Assembly (NCBI GenBank): GCA_019614645.1
Contig: JABWDB010000016.1
Span: forward strand, 62,001-126,000
Direction: 5' to 3'
Source: Stratiolaelaps scimitus
Taxonomy: Eukaryota; Arthropoda; Arachnida; Mesostigmata; Laelapidae
Length of the DNA: 64,000 nt
Positions 47,033-59,600 of this stretch are shown in pieces; within the stretch, counting starts at the first letter, position 1, and each line of letters opens with the position of its first letter. Under the pieces are notes generated by a model, which did no database searches, was not told where the DNA came from, and was given only the letters and a program-made list of their open reading frames with translations. Position numbers and translations under genes: made by a program.

Positions 47033-49886
47033 TGTTCTACGACTGGCACCTGTAGCAATATCGTATATGGACAAATTTATGCACTGCCCCCGAGGGACCC
47101 ATACAACGAGATATGGAAAACTTGCATTCATCCGGAGTATCCAATGGTTTCTATTTACGAAACAGAAACCCGTTTTACGAAACAGTTCTCATTCTGGACT
47201 GAACGGGGATCTATTTTCTGTCTACGAATACTTGTCCAATGTAACGAGATTGTCATAATGCACAGACTGATCCCCTTAGGGAATTTCTTAGGTAATCGAA
47301 ACTTTTGAACACGATACGTTAATTCTAGTGTTCGCCATATAAACAAGTCGTGAATCGGAATCATTTTAGACTGTTTTCACGGTCTAAGGAAGTGCACTAG
47401 TGTTTGTAAGCAGCTACAACTACCCAAACAGTATACAAACATCAAGAAACAGCTCTGAACGGACGGTGGGTAATGTTTTTTGATGAGGAAGGTTTTAATA
47501 GTTTCGCCAGTGATGACAGAAGACATTAATGGAATTATAAGTAAGGTTTTTGTTCACAAGGCTTCATTAAGGCATAGATTTATCTTTATAGGCGTTAAAA
47601 GGTTTCAACATGAACGAACTAAATTGTTAGATTGCAGAAAGCTGTCCACTCTTGTTTTCTGACGGAGCATCTTGCTACAGTCCTTGTTTTCGTCGATACT
47701 TCACATTTTGTCTACGATGCGGGTATTGTCGTGTTACACAGTCTGTGAATATTCAGCTTCAGTGGAGCCACGTCGAGCGAAAAAAGACTATTGAGCTTCG
47801 TTCCATGAGAACGTTGAATGCATCATCCGGATTGTCGCTCGAGTAGTATTGAGAGTCTCTTCTCTCATCTTCATTCGTATGCCTGCCACTTAAGCACTGT
47901 CGGGCACGGATTCTCGTCGATCGGAAATCAACGAGGTGGAGAGGAACAATTAGAAAAATGAATTGGCATGTATGACTACCGCTCCTAATTTTAGACGATT
48001 TGACTTTACTTTCGTGTACATATTGGGGAAATAAACAATGCAATCAGAACTCTGGACCATTAAAACCTAGCTGTGCATATATTTCATAACAAAATACCAA
48101 TAGATTTCGTTGGTCGAAGATAATAAACTGCCAATATGTTCATAAATTGGAAGTTAATTAGGTTACATCGACCTACTGTACCATTCTAATCCTATGCTAA
48201 GTCGGTGCCGACCTTGGCAATACTATAGTATATTTAATATTAATATATTATCACAATATATGACAATTGTCACAAGTGTCTAGTATGAACGTATTTAAAA
48301 GCAAAATACAAAAGCAAAGCAACACTTTCAAAGCAATCTAGCTGCGTAGCCTAAATGTGGATTTTAAACGGTAGTCGACAACTCGAAGTGTTTAAACAGT
48401 TCAATTGATCGATAGAACGTGATCCTTCCTTCAAGACAGATTTCGAAGTGGGCTTTCCTGCCATGAGCTCTGCCTACCTACAGTAATGTCCAGGCCGGAA
48501 AGGGCACGACCAACCATCCTGAGAGAAACCTGCAAAAGCCCTACACGCACTAGGTCCTGATCGTTCTTCTGAAATACTGGCTCAGGCCAGGACTGGGCTG
48601 GGATCAACTTAGGCTGACTCAGTCTTATAGTGACGTCGAGGATTTGACGTTGATTTGCCGAATGGCAGTCCCACCTGCAGTGAAGCGCTTAAATGCACCC
48701 ACCGATCTATTCTATGGCTGGTCCGCTGTTTGTTGCCTTAATGTGTTTGGTCAGTGTACACAGTTAATTTAAGCAGCTAGTAGTCCCATCCGGGGCAAAC
48801 GCTTCCTTTGTCACCAACCTTTAGTCCATGCCAGCCAAATAATGAAAATATTCTGTTGTATTGCATTGCTTTTTCGCACCATTTCCACAACTCATTAAAT
48901 ATTTAAAATAAAGAGATTCAAACCCACAATGTACGCGAGTTCTCATGAATATCTGTGAATAAAAAGGGGAAGGCTGAATAATACAAATTCACACAAGAAC
49001 TGCCACCCCTCATTGGATTCCTTGTTATAGAACTGACCTGCACCTCCATTAGTCGACATAGAACTGATCAGCTGGAGCGTTCAGATTCAACACCCATTGA
49101 AACTTCTATCCTTCGTGAAATTACCCAGAGAACTATTTGTAATGTAATTATCTGTGCCGTTTGCGTACGCATATACAGGCATGTGTCAGATTAATTTATA
49201 GGTTACACATGAGCGAACAAATGTGTTTGTCATTCTTAGATTTCATGGGGGCCCATACGTACACATGAAGCGAGCTGTTTCCGAATGCTATAAGAACACC
49301 ACACTAGGCAAAATTGACTATTTGGCGCTAACTATGGACCTGCCACCATCGCGTTACGCAAAATTATTCAATCTACCTTGTGTTCCAATGTTTATAAATA
49401 GGAAGCTTTGACCGTAAGGTTTGGAACGTTTAAGGTCAATGATCGACAGCAGAGTATAATCAAGAGTGTGTGAGCATCGGAATAACGAGTAAATTTGTTA
49501 AATCGCGCTCCGCTTATGTTCGATCTGCGAGGCAAACTATTCTTGGCGCATTTGCATCAGCTTAGACAAGTTCAGGAACATCATTTTAGTCACAGCCACC
49601 GTTTCAGTTGCCGTGAATACACATGCACGCCAATGCAATACAGGAAAGAAGGAGGTGAGTGGATGAAGCAACCTTACGAATTTACAGATAAAATCGTCCC
49701 AGTGGTGACGTACTCCAACGTGAAAAACCCGACTGCCGATCTACTGCCAAATACAACAATCGAGTGAGAAGCTGAACGAGAGGCACCATTCTAAGCTGCT
49801 CCAGAGTTATTCGTAAGTTCAACAAGAATTCTATTACAAAATGGTGCTTAAACGTCGTCAACGTAATAGTTTATTTCTTGTTGCCT

Positions 49887-49912
49887 TTGGCTGTGCACAA
49901 TTGCACAGCCAA
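49887..49912. repeat. Short perfect hairpin (11-bp arms, 4-nt loop)
   Basis: Arms ttggctgtgca and tgcacagccaa around caat, located about 80 bp downstream of the exon 1 donor inside the intron. Confidence 0.85.
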
Positions 49913-49989
49913 GGGAACTTGGGTACAAGAGATTTATTGAAATGCTTCCTAGAAGCTATAGAATTGATAAATATTCCTGTTTCACCTAC

Positions 49990-50296
49990 CGGCAGTTTTG
50001 TCAACTGGTGACTGTGATGTTCCACTGGCGGCATCCTGCGTCTTGAATGTGGGACATCGCTGCAGCACCACTTGGTCGGGTTGCGTCTGTGGCCAGCAGA
50101 GAAAACCGTCCCAGACACGAGGACAGAGTTTCGTTGCAAGATCGATTCCAGGCCCGCTCGAATCGCTGGAATCCGATGAGAACTCGGTATCACTCTGTTG
50201 CTCCGTCGAATTTAAACAAAAGTTCATAGAATGAACTTGCGCTGATGGAATTAGCACCACCGTTGAGTTGCCCCACTCATCCGATTCCGTTTCGAC
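49990..50296 (-). CDS. Receptor exon 1 (first recognised): N-terminal half of hormone-receptor domain
   Basis: This encodes about 102 residues. It holds the first four of the six conserved extracellular cysteines: one in NFCLNST, then CPRVWDGFLCWP and the C of QRCPTF. The W-D-G..CWP block is the signature of the class B hormone-receptor fold. Two NST N-glycosylation sequons are visible, with a Ser/Asp-rich stretch between them. The 3' end is a good donor (gtaggtg) in phase 1 and joins the AT of the next exon to make Asp. The 5' end is less certain: an acceptor after a weak tract (cttccag) at 50297-50298 is assumed, and an alternative CAG occurs about 50 nt further in. No signal peptide is encoded here, so at least one upstream exon is missing. 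An open frame at 50435-50773 ending in a phase-0 donor could splice on, but it has no recognisable content. Confidence 0.85.
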
Positions 50297-51199
50297 CTGG
50301 AAGTTTATTATTATTATTATTATCCGTGCCTTACTTTAAATCACTTCTTTTACCTATCCATTGAACTATATGGAATAAGTTCCTCTACAGTTGAATCCGA
50401 TTGGAGCAAATTAGTAGACCTTCCTCGTCCTCACGCTGCAAATCGCCCATTCACCCTTGCTCTTACAGTTCAGCCGGGTGTAACCAGCAGCAGTTGAGAT
50501 AAGCCCTAAAGAGCGAGATGATAATACCGGCACATCGATTTCTATGGCGCCACTTATTCTACGCGCAAAACCCCAAGGGAATGGATCCATGCGAGCAAGT
50601 TCAAACTTGGAAGAGCCCATTCCCCTCTTCTTTATACAAAACCCTTTAACGAGGACTATTGAATACGAGGGTTGTAGTACATTTCGCGAGGATATACATC
50701 TATATATACCCTGTTTGCGATTAGGTAGACTTTGTCGGGGCGGCCAAGGGAATTGGGTCTGGTGGTTTCTCAACGCGTCGAGATTATTCGAGTCTGCCCG
50801 CTGTCATTACGACTGGCCCGAGACATCGCCCACTGCTGTTTGGTTGACAACTGTCTCTACCCTCTACACCGGCTACCATGGAGGATGTGCCGCTTCAACT
50901 CGGTTTGAGTCTGAGGTCTGAATCTGGATAGAACAGCACATAACTGTCGACGAAACTAAAAATATTCATTTCGTTGAATATCTATGTATTAAAAATGTCA
51001 GTGTGTAGTAATGTGTAATATACGTTATACAATTTGACTTTGGCACAAACCTATTGGGTGTGTTCAAGTCAAATCAAACATTCTGTCAAACCTATCTTCA
51101 TTTTCCATTCTTCGATTAAAGAAGTACCGTGGGCGTTTAATGTTGACTGAGAGTCAGCCCGAAAACTTTATTGGGTATAAACGGCAGCAGATAGTTGAC

Positions 51200-52870
51200 G
51201 CATCCTACGAAACTCATATTTTTTTTTTAACAAATACAACAAATATTTTTCGGTGCTGGTATTTAATTTTCTTCGGGTCAGCTTTGAGTCCGTTGTTACT
51301 AGTCACATGGTCCCTGAATTTTACCTCTGTCATACCAAGTCAAAGCTCTTTTTGTTAAAGCGTAACGCTACTGTGCGTGCTCGTTGGACAAATCCTGTAC
51401 GTTTCGATGGTGATCCTCAATTGCCTCCGCTAATGTCTCACCCTCGCTTCAGACTATCATATCATATGCGACCACTGCTACATTTCCGAGTCCGTCGTAC
51501 GCATGTGCCTGTCGTCTCTGATACTCTTCGGGTATTGACGCTATTCCCTGAGGCTCAACTTCATTTTATGGAACCCGTCCCCAGCATCTAAAACTGAGAA
51601 TGTTTTAGCTTTACTGAGACGATGGAGTGTGTCATCCTGCAAGGGCGCAGGGTTTAGTGGTCTGTGCATAATCTTCTTTAGTACGTGTGGGTCCAGGACA
51701 ATTCCCAACTTACGTCCCTGCCGATGCACGCCGCTAAAGTTTGACACGTTTAACGTTTTCTTACATTACTGAATCACCATGTTCACACTTTCTATTTCTT
51801 GAGACATCTCTATTAGTTCTAGTCCTTGGCACTTATTTACCGATAAGAGTGTTTTTACCTCCTCGTCGACGCCTGGAACTTGATTACCTTCCTGATCGTG
51901 TTGATTCTGACTGTCAGTATTACTGACCCCATCGTGATTACTCGCGACTGTTCATACATTTTCAATACTGACCTGTCTTGCTCTCAAGTTGAAGGGCTTT
52001 GTTGTATATGCGTAAATTGCGGTAGGTCCCTATGTTCATGACGTTGCAGGTGGCTCCCGTATCGAGGAGTGCACTGTCTTGTGTTTGTTTCGGAGTGCAG
52101 CATTACGTATAGCTTCCGCTGGGCATCTTGCCATTATTTCAGTGTGAAACGTTTCGTCGGCATCAAACCCTCCGTACGCAGGGTCCTTGTGCTTCTTGGA
52201 CATTGTGCTTCTGTTTTGATCTGCACATCCGAGCTACATGATTCCGTTTGTTCACTTATTGCACGTTTGTCTCACAGCTGGACATCCTTTTGGAAGAAGT
52301 GGCCGTCCGCAGTTTCCACCTTGTTTCCTATCTTGTGGTATGACTTCTGATTCTCCTTCTTTTCTGCCGTCTTGTCCTCTGCCATGACGTATAATCGCAA
52401 CATCATCCTCCAGCTCTTTGGTGCCCTCTGTACTTTACCTGTCACGTTTAATCACCAATAATGCACGTCCGTGATACTCTTAGGTTTCTTATACGCACAT
52501 GACGTGATCAATTGTCAATTTACTGTGATCTTCCTCGCGGAAGAATGCCCCTCTTGCAGAGGCTAGACGCGCTCCGACGATGAGCTTGTCTCTGAGCAGA
52601 TCACTTTCTCGTGATCTTCATATGCTCATTATTTTGTTTCTTGGCTCATTCGCTCTCTGAACTCCTTCACTGCCTTCGCGTCTCACTGTCTTGATTTCTG
52701 AAATAGGCGCCCCTGAAATATGACATTTCTATGACATTTGTGCCTTCCGTGCGTCGATTAGAGCCCTTAACGTTGTGCAGGGTTGTTTGCCTGTAGGGTC
52801 GTTTCTTTCTCCTGGAGCTATTTCGACGCCAAGGCTGATGTGGACTATACGATGCGATCTCCCTCATGAC
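51200..52870 (-). mobile_element. Decayed Ty3/gypsy retrotransposon (gag-protease-RT)
   Basis: The minus strand shows, in the expected order but in shifting frames with stops: a gag C-terminal block (DLLRDKLIVGARLASARGAF, FREEDHSKLTIDHV) near 52.50-52.61 kb; zinc-knuckle traces (CGRPLLPKGCPA) near 52.3 kb; an aspartic-protease core (DSALLDTGATCNVMNIGTYR) near 52.02-52.08 kb; and RT (IVLDPHVLKKIMHRPLNP, LSKAKTFSVLDAGDGFHKMK) at 51541-51747, continuing EEYQRRQAHAYDGL to about 51.25 kb. The catalytic motif C reads AYDM where ADD is expected. No LTRs, integrase or RNase H were found. It is a dead relic. Confidence 0.85.
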
Positions 52871-52929
52871 TCGAAGGTAGAACCTTCTCTTCAGAACTCA
52901 TTAGTCTAGGTGGACTGGTGATTGACGTG

Positions 52930-53376
52930 CCTCCAGGTGGCGGCATCGCCCGGCTCCCTTGGCAGCCACTCTGAAACAGTCGTATCTCACAACAGAGGGG
53001 TTATCCGCATAGGCCATTGAAGTAACCGCGGGCCGATGTTGGAATTTCAGCATCTTATCATAGGCGATATTCTAGAGGGTTCGCTCTGAGTAACGCCCGC
53101 CGTGACTAGATTTCCCCTGCCAATCGAGCTTACATTCGGAGAAGCAGGTAGCGATCAGCCAGCGGAGGTATGGTGAGATACCGTGTTCTCCCGTTGTGTC
53201 ATTAATGGCATCCCATTTGAGAGTGTTAGAGGCATATTTTGACATCGGCCATTACCACGAGACAATAATTTTTCGATCCAGGGTTTGTGTCCCTTTTAAG
53301 CTGAGCTGTTTCCAGCACCTCCCTGATAGACGCGTCGGTGGAATGGCCCGGTCGGAAGCCGCTCTGGAATGATGGG
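52930..53376 (-). mobile_element. Decayed non-LTR reverse transcriptase fragment (Jockey/I/R1-like)
   Basis: The minus strand reads PSFQSGFRPGHSTDASIREV (the Q-x-G-F-R-x-x-x-S-T block of non-LTR RT), then CLVVMADVK (motif A), and after frameshifts TL*NIAYDKML and VTSMAYADN (motif B tail and a damaged motif C, where AYADD is expected). Several stops interrupt it. It differs from the RLE element, whose motif C is YMDD. It abuts the gypsy relic on one side and an RLE-element fossil on the other. Confidence 0.75.
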
Positions 53377-53494
53377 TCCAGTATTAACAACACTCAAATG
53401 CATAGGCCAAGAGCAACCAACACAAAACTACACACGTGAACAACAGACACATACTAAAATTTAGTATGTGGAAGAATTACGTATACAAGGGGAT

Positions 53495-53610
53495 ACGAGG
53501 CGAGGATCGTGCGCGCTTGTCCTCGGTGGCACGGGTCAGCCTATGGTAAATTAATTCAAGGAAAGTAGCAGTGAGTGGCCTCCTAGGGCTTTGAAGGCAA
53601 GATAAGGAAA
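53495..53610 (-). mobile_element. Fossil fragment of the RLE retrotransposon
   Basis: About 115 bp matches the ORF2 C-terminal region of the intact copy (34250-34360). Shared blocks include cgcgcttgtcc, cggtggc, cagcctatggta, gcagtgag and ttgaaggcaag. It is strongly diverged and lacks the 3' terminus. Confidence 0.7.
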
Positions 53611-55838
53611 GGGGTAAGTAAACTCAATTATAATAATAATGTAATAAGAAACGAAAATATGCTTGTCCTAATGTTTGACATAACGGGAACGAACCCAAGA
53701 AGGGGTTCGCTGGCCTTTGATTGATACCAAGCCAAAGGCCACCGCCCACCAACAGCGCGTAATGAACTTGTACTTCTGGCGCATCGCCAATATAATAACT
53801 TCATCATAAGACCACACAAAGTAATGGATCTTAACTGCAGTACGATGAAATATGACGTAAACCGTTATTCATTACAGTGATGATAATAATAGCGAAGAGA
53901 ATATCACAAAATTAAGCTTGATATACACATTCAGATTTTTTACACAAAGTACTCGAGAAAATACCAGAGCACATTTGTCGCATTACGTCTGTAATCTGTT
54001 TAACAGACCATCGAGTTGACGAAAGGATGAATCAGTGGATGTCGAAAGCTCACAGATAACGGCCGATGAGTCAATCGAAGAACTGGAACTCTCGTTTACG
54101 GATTTTGTATGACAAGAGTATCATTGTCCCGTAGAGTTATAACAATATATGAATTAGTTATGTAGAATATATAGCCATATGGAATCAGTAGGAATCATTC
54201 TACAAGGTATCGTTAGATACATATAGCTAAGCACATCGTTAACTTCTTGCGCGCACTTCAATTCGAATAGCATTGAGAGCCAAACAGAAAAGTTTAGTCG
54301 TTCCAAGGCCGACCCAATAGCCAGACAACTCGAGATAGGACAAACCAGTAAAAAACTGCTGCATCCGAATATATCCGACGGGACGCAAGGAACGACAAAC
54401 GAATGTACTTTATCTCTCGTTCACTCAGCATGGCCCTTTGGCATCTAGCACAATTGGAAAAATGCACTTTTACACTTTTAAATAGCTCAACTTCTGAAAT
54501 TTCCCAATCAAATACTCTTAGAAAGAACTCGTTACCATTCGATGTTCAGAACATATTTTGACATCGTAAACTGGTATGGACACAATTAGGTTCGACCGGT
54601 TTATTTTCGTCTCTTTGTGTTCGAGTGGAACATATACGCAGTCCTCGGTTCTCATCCGACTCCCGATTATTTTCATGTCAAACCACAGTGGATGACAGTT
54701 GACCGACCATTTTCCCATTTTTGCAGCAGCAGCCTCAGCAGCAGAAACGACATCGTATGTTTGGACTACAACCTGGCTGACCCTGCCAGTATATTGGTGG
54801 ATGCCCTCCAATCGAACAAAATGATAGGGGGTCCGGTTGACCTGTTTCGCTCGAGCAAAATTGAACATTCTGTTCATTCATCACGTTGGCGAATGCTACA
54901 TTGTGATCGAAGAGAAAAAGGAGGCTAAACCTTTCCACGTGGAGACAATCTGCTCTAATTAATCATCCGATGAATTGATGAATCAGTGTTTCAACACCTT
55001 CGCTTTCAGATAGACGCTGCGCAGCGTACACTAGGCACGAACGAAGCAAGCGACGAAGCCCACGCTTGACCTATACCCCAGGTCCCAACGTGTTTGTTTA
55101 TGTCAACCTATTTTTTTTATGACAGTGCCGTCAACTGTCAAATGCACGTGTGAAAGTGTTTAGAGGCTGCTCCACCTTGCAAATGGTTCAATCGAAACAC
55201 CAGGGTCTATCAGAGGGGCGTCAAGCGTACTTATTATAATTCAATGGGGACTCATTTCCTTAAACAAACTGGAATTAGGCTGTTTGCTTATTAGAAAATA
55301 TTTATCTAGACAGGTGAATAAGTTGATGGATGTTATCGACAGAAAGTGATCCTTTTAACTGAAAGTGTAAACAATTTCAAGAAATCGCCCATCACGAAGA
55401 AGAGTGTTTATGTAGCCCCATTGCATTGCGACTGCTCATTTTTGGGTTGCTATATGCAATACCAAAATGCATACTACCCCTGCCATGAAAACCAATAGGT
55501 TAGTTCATTCGCGTAATTTGCAGACTCCTATGAGGGGCTATAATGCGCCGAGAGCTTGAAACTTGTCTCGTTCTAGCCTCAGACAAAGGTGCGTCTATTA
55601 CCACCTCCTCGAAAGGGTCTCGCAGAGCCTTCCTCAGAGAAGCCTCGTCTAGATTTGCCCTCATGATTGGAGTTTGTTACGAAACTGCGCCTTTTGAAAC
55701 ATCAAACTCGCTCCGATAGAAAACGCAACCCTGCAAAGAAACAGCAGCAGCTGACATTGTTCAACATTGAGCATTTTGTCTCGTATCCTGGATACTAGCA
55801 ACATAATAATCAAGACTAGCGTTAGAGGAGATAGCGGC

Positions 55839-55872
<34 letters not shown>
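55839..55872. repeat. TA microsatellite with one interruption
   Basis: A TA run broken by a single ACA. Confidence 0.93.
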
Positions 55873-56754
55873 CTGGGTGCCCAGATCGTTCAAGACGTAC
55901 ATATAGTTCTGAATCGATCTACTCGAATCAACAAACTCAGCTGTGCGCGCTTTCAGTCAGTAGTAGATACGAAGGTGATTTATTTTGCGGTCAAATTTCT
56001 GTACAGAGAAGCACCCTTCAGGACTGGCAAAGCCTATAATGCATCATAAATACTACACCCGATGCGGCTGCTGTATAGAGTTAATTTGGCAAACTTTCAA
56101 ACTTGCAAATATGTGATTCTATTCTATAAACTATTTTCAATCTTACTAATCTAAAGGGCAAGCTAGTACAACTAATCACTGCTGTTTACACTTGTATTTT
56201 AATTATGCAGTAAGTTTCACGCGATTTGGCATTTACACTCTACCTGTACGCCAGCCACTCTCTGAAAGCATTTCATATTATCGTAAATTTAATGTGGTAA
56301 GAAGGAGTTTAACCCGACATAGGTAATTGTTACGACAGATCTCTGATACAAAGGCTAGACTGTTTAACGCCCACGAGTATCTGCCGTCGTATGTCGCATA
56401 AAAGGTCGAATGTTTAGAATGAAGATTAAATGACTTCAGACTCGAGGCTACAACCTCCACTCAATGAGACACATGTATGCTTAGCCTGACCTGAACGTTA
56501 GATATCACGTACAACATTTGTACGATTAGACCTTATCTGACGAACCACCTACGTATTTACATATTGAAAGGGAGTTCTGAATGGGAACAAGGAAATTTAA
56601 TCATTACTTTTTTTTTGCTTAGATAACTCCTCAAAATTGATACACAATAAACATGTTCTTTGGTATTTATCTGTCTAATCTCATCTTGTTAATTGCCGAG
56701 CTTCGAGTATAGCATCCTCGACAGCTTTATTTATTCTTTATATGCACGTTTTTC

Positions 56755-56876
56755 GCAGCGCCTGTCCCTCGCTGGAGAGATAGGCAATGCCATCGCCTTC
56801 CTCGGGACATTGTCGACCTCAGCAACCCCCCATAATCCCTAGAAATAATTCCTAACTACTGTATGTTTGAATAAAT
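56755..56876 (+). mobile_element. Short 3'-end fragment of the RLE retrotransposon, opposite orientation
   Basis: It reads on the plus strand as the last about 120 bp of the element: the cgcctgtccctcgc block, caatgccatcgccttcctcg, a C-run, ataatccctagaaat, and the terminal ctgtatgtttgaataaat. The ORF2 stop TAG and the 3' UTR are preserved. It is a severely 5'-truncated insertion and independently confirms the element's 3' boundary. Confidence 0.9.
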
Positions 56877-57084
56877 CTCACATTATAGTTTTCTTAAAAG
56901 AATATTGTGGCCGACCATATTGTACATTATCTTAACCCCGGAGGAGGATTATATTTTACCAAGAAAAACATGTTTTTATGGGAAGTAAATCAACAGCCAC
57001 GTGCTGCAGGGATCCTGTGCGAGTTCTGTACTATTTTGAATATTCATTCTTGATATTTAAGAAGTTATTCCTAGAGGCATATCT

Positions 57085-57130
57085 CACAAACTGTATGCTG
57101 ATGACCTCAAGCTGTGCGGTTTGGCCAGCT
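57085..57130 (+). mobile_element. Possible RT motif C fossil
   Basis: The plus strand reads ISHKLYADDLKLCGL, closely resembling motif C of Jockey-type reverse transcriptases, in an open stretch of about 20 codons bounded by stops. There is no further supporting sequence around it, so coincidence is not excluded. Confidence 0.4.
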
Positions 57131-59512
57131 TTTTTTGCTAGGTTCTTATCTTCAAAGGTAATAATTTACGGAGTGGTAGAACACTCAGTGCAATTGAAAT
57201 TGCACGCACTGGGCGTGTCAATCACGCTTTTACCTGGAGGATTTCGCGGTTCATCAGATGGCATTATTATAACCAATAACAAATATAGAAGAAAAAATGG
57301 ATTGTATAAATATATAATGTAATCAAAGAAATAAATTACTGTATACCGCTGCATGTGTCTAGTACATCCAGTACGATAAAGCCCCCTCCCCCCCCTTGGC
57401 TGAATATAGACTAAGCCACTATAGCACCACGCGATTTTTGTTGGTGCATTCATTTGGTATACTATCGCCCGCTCGTTGACGTTGAATATTCCATCAACTG
57501 CAGTCTCCTATCCAGGGTGGTCGAAGACTGTAATATTAAGTTCCGATTACCTTGTCTTCTTGGCTCACGTGAAGCCTTTGGCTAAGCAATTGATGAGAGG
57601 CTGTAACTCCAACAGCAGACCAAATACATTACATGAATGAAAGCCAAAAGTGGTGCTTAGGCCTATCGCATAGAAGAACCGCTGAGAGTGACCTCAGAAA
57701 TAGATAAATAATAAAAAAAGGCCAATGAATCCGAAGTCCCACGTAAGGGGGGGGCATTTGTGGCTGTCCCTCGATCGATTTTAATCAGTAGCCCCTGACC
57801 CTCGAAGTAAACTAGTTTGTGAGAACTATGTTCTGAGTCCCAATAGGAGTTACGGGGGAAAAGGTCAGGCTCCCCACGCATAACTCATTAGAGTGCTAAA
57901 CTGCGCTTCTGCGCGAGCATAATTTATCGTACCTACCTTAATTGCGTTACTTGAACCAAATATAAGCTTTACAATAATATTTTTTCCAAACGTACATTAA
58001 AACCAAAAGAAACCTCTGACAACATACCCGAACTAAAGGGCAACTTTATTTAGCATCGTTGAAATTAAGAGAAATGAGCACGCTCTGACTTGCCCACCAA
58101 TGGGGCTTATCAATGGAACGTAAAATATCATAGTCATAAGTGGTCCATATGTAAATCGTTTAGTTTGTAGGAGACTCGATACACAATATAAACTATAACG
58201 ATAAGTGTTTACTTTCGACATCGAAATTTAAGTGTATATATTAATATTAATCTATCTCCATTTTGGATACGCTGGGCGATGGAGCTGTCCGATAAGCAAT
58301 TGTGCTTTAAAGTAGGGTCTTCAATTTTGATGGATATTTAATTCTTCTTAGTTATTAATACAGGTTCATGGGGTACAACTCGTGCCCCAATTATATGAAT
58401 AATTAACCGTAATTATTTTAATATTAAGCTATTATATTTATTTATTTTATAGTAGCCTACTTCCCAGAGCACTCGTATCACATACCCTCTACAATTTACC
58501 ATCCTTTCTATATATGCATATATATATATATAGATATGCATGTGTACAAAGGATGATGGGCGACGGCTCTACAAATACGAAACAGCAAAATTCGTATAGC
58601 GTCTACTGAAACAGATCAAAGTATTACGGAGTGTTACGTGGTATGTTCACCTATGTGTTTATATTCAACCACGTTGACATCTATCTAAAGGTCATTTCCA
58701 AGTGTTGTGATTTGCTTGCCTATATATACCTTATTCGCCTCAGCTCTCATGGGAATTTCATCAGATCAGTCAGAGACCGAGAATAGAGTTTGGTGTAATA
58801 CCAACCATTTCGGATGGGCTAATCTGATCCATGCGTGTTAGGAAAAGCCGTAATTAGTTCCGATAGGGCGCACATGAACGGGCTAATCTAAATAGTATTA
58901 GGCTTGTTTATTACCTATAATACAATACAAGAACACCTTCATTTGAAGGATTTTCATTAATCATGCACATGATTTTATAGCCAGAGTTGCTGACGTAAAT
59001 GTCTGCAGGTATATTATCAATGAGCTCAGGTAAAGTAGCATCGAGCGAGCTACTGAGTTCATCATATAAATTATCTCGCCTAATATACAATGAGTTCCTT
59101 AATAATGTTAAGACCAGTCAGTACCTTAAACGCTTGCAGATCGGAACTTTTGGGCGGATCGTCGATATGAGAGATCTTCTATATTGGTGAAGGTGCAATC
59201 ATCTGAATTGGCCATGCATATTATCGTTCAAATGTATACCCCAGAACCTATGTTGCAGTCCGGCGCAGCCAATTATATTCAAAACACCAGAACAATAAAC
59301 ATACACACGGCGACATTCGAATGTTGTAGATATTGGAAACCAATATATGTTATGAAATCCCAGCAACAGAACAATCCTATTTTCTACCATTGTTCTGTAT
59401 ATTGATTTTTTTATCTTCCCTAAAACTGATTAGATGTATTTGATTTTGTGTGGAGGTTTTGCAATTGTTACAAACACCCACTCTAGATAATCTATCGAAT
59501 GTCCTCAACCAT

Positions 59513-59515
<3 letters not shown>

Positions 59516-59575
<60 letters not shown>

Positions 59576-59600
59576 TTATATATGTGGGTGTGTGTGTCTG
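59516..59600. repeat. Long TA microsatellite merging into (GT)n
   Basis: About 60 bp of TA repeats with few interruptions is followed by TGTGGGTGTGTGTGT. This is the longest simple repeat in the window. Confidence 0.95.

Larger units (their letters stand above)
41579..49989. other. Receptor intron between exons 1 and 2 (8.4 kb)
   Basis: Mostly AT-rich. It contains TA microsatellites, a small hairpin at each end, and two unassigned plus-strand frames listed separately. Overlapping minus-strand frames at 44.8-45.2 kb look mildly coding-like (for example LIESDGRSAAVAAHPTNPYR) but could not be identified and may be mobile-element debris. Confidence 0.55.
236..50296 (-). other. Split gene for a class B (secretin-family) GPCR, PTH-receptor-like
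   Basis: Ten exons read in order from 50296 down to 236 give about 460 residues. They comprise a hormone-receptor domain with six cysteines, seven membrane helices and the start of the C-tail. Each exon is flanked by GT donor and AG acceptor signals, and all nine junctions keep phase. The family's HETY polar network is present: H in the TM2 motif RNKIH, E in LVEGLYLH, T in KSTLVL and Y in LLYCFCNGEV. The matches YCWILVEGLYLH, SIVLNFIFFIN, YRKWFKSTLVLVPLFG and YCFCNGEVQ favour the PTH-receptor branch over CRF/DH44, PDF or calcitonin/DH31 receptors; this subfamily call is inference from remembered family patterns. Such receptors sit in the plasma membrane, bind peptide hormones and usually couple to Gs/cAMP. 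The signal-peptide exon and final tail exon are not identified. Introns (295 bp to 15 kb) carry several transposons. Confidence 0.88.

Noticed and set aside
236..50296. Receptor as a PDF, CRF/DH44 or calcitonin/DH31 receptor
   Set aside because: TM3, TM5, TM6 and TM7 strings fit PTH receptors better than the patterns I know for those groups; a tree is needed to be sure.
50435..50773. Minus-strand frame as the missing signal-peptide exon of the receptor
   Set aside because: It ends at a phase-0 donor and could splice to exon 1, but it has no signal peptide, no family similarity, and would need a 138-bp intron with a weak acceptor tract. Kept only as a possibility.
54518..54928. Overlapping frames on both strands near a CAG-rich tract
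   Set aside because: None has a recognisable motif; length is within chance for this composition.
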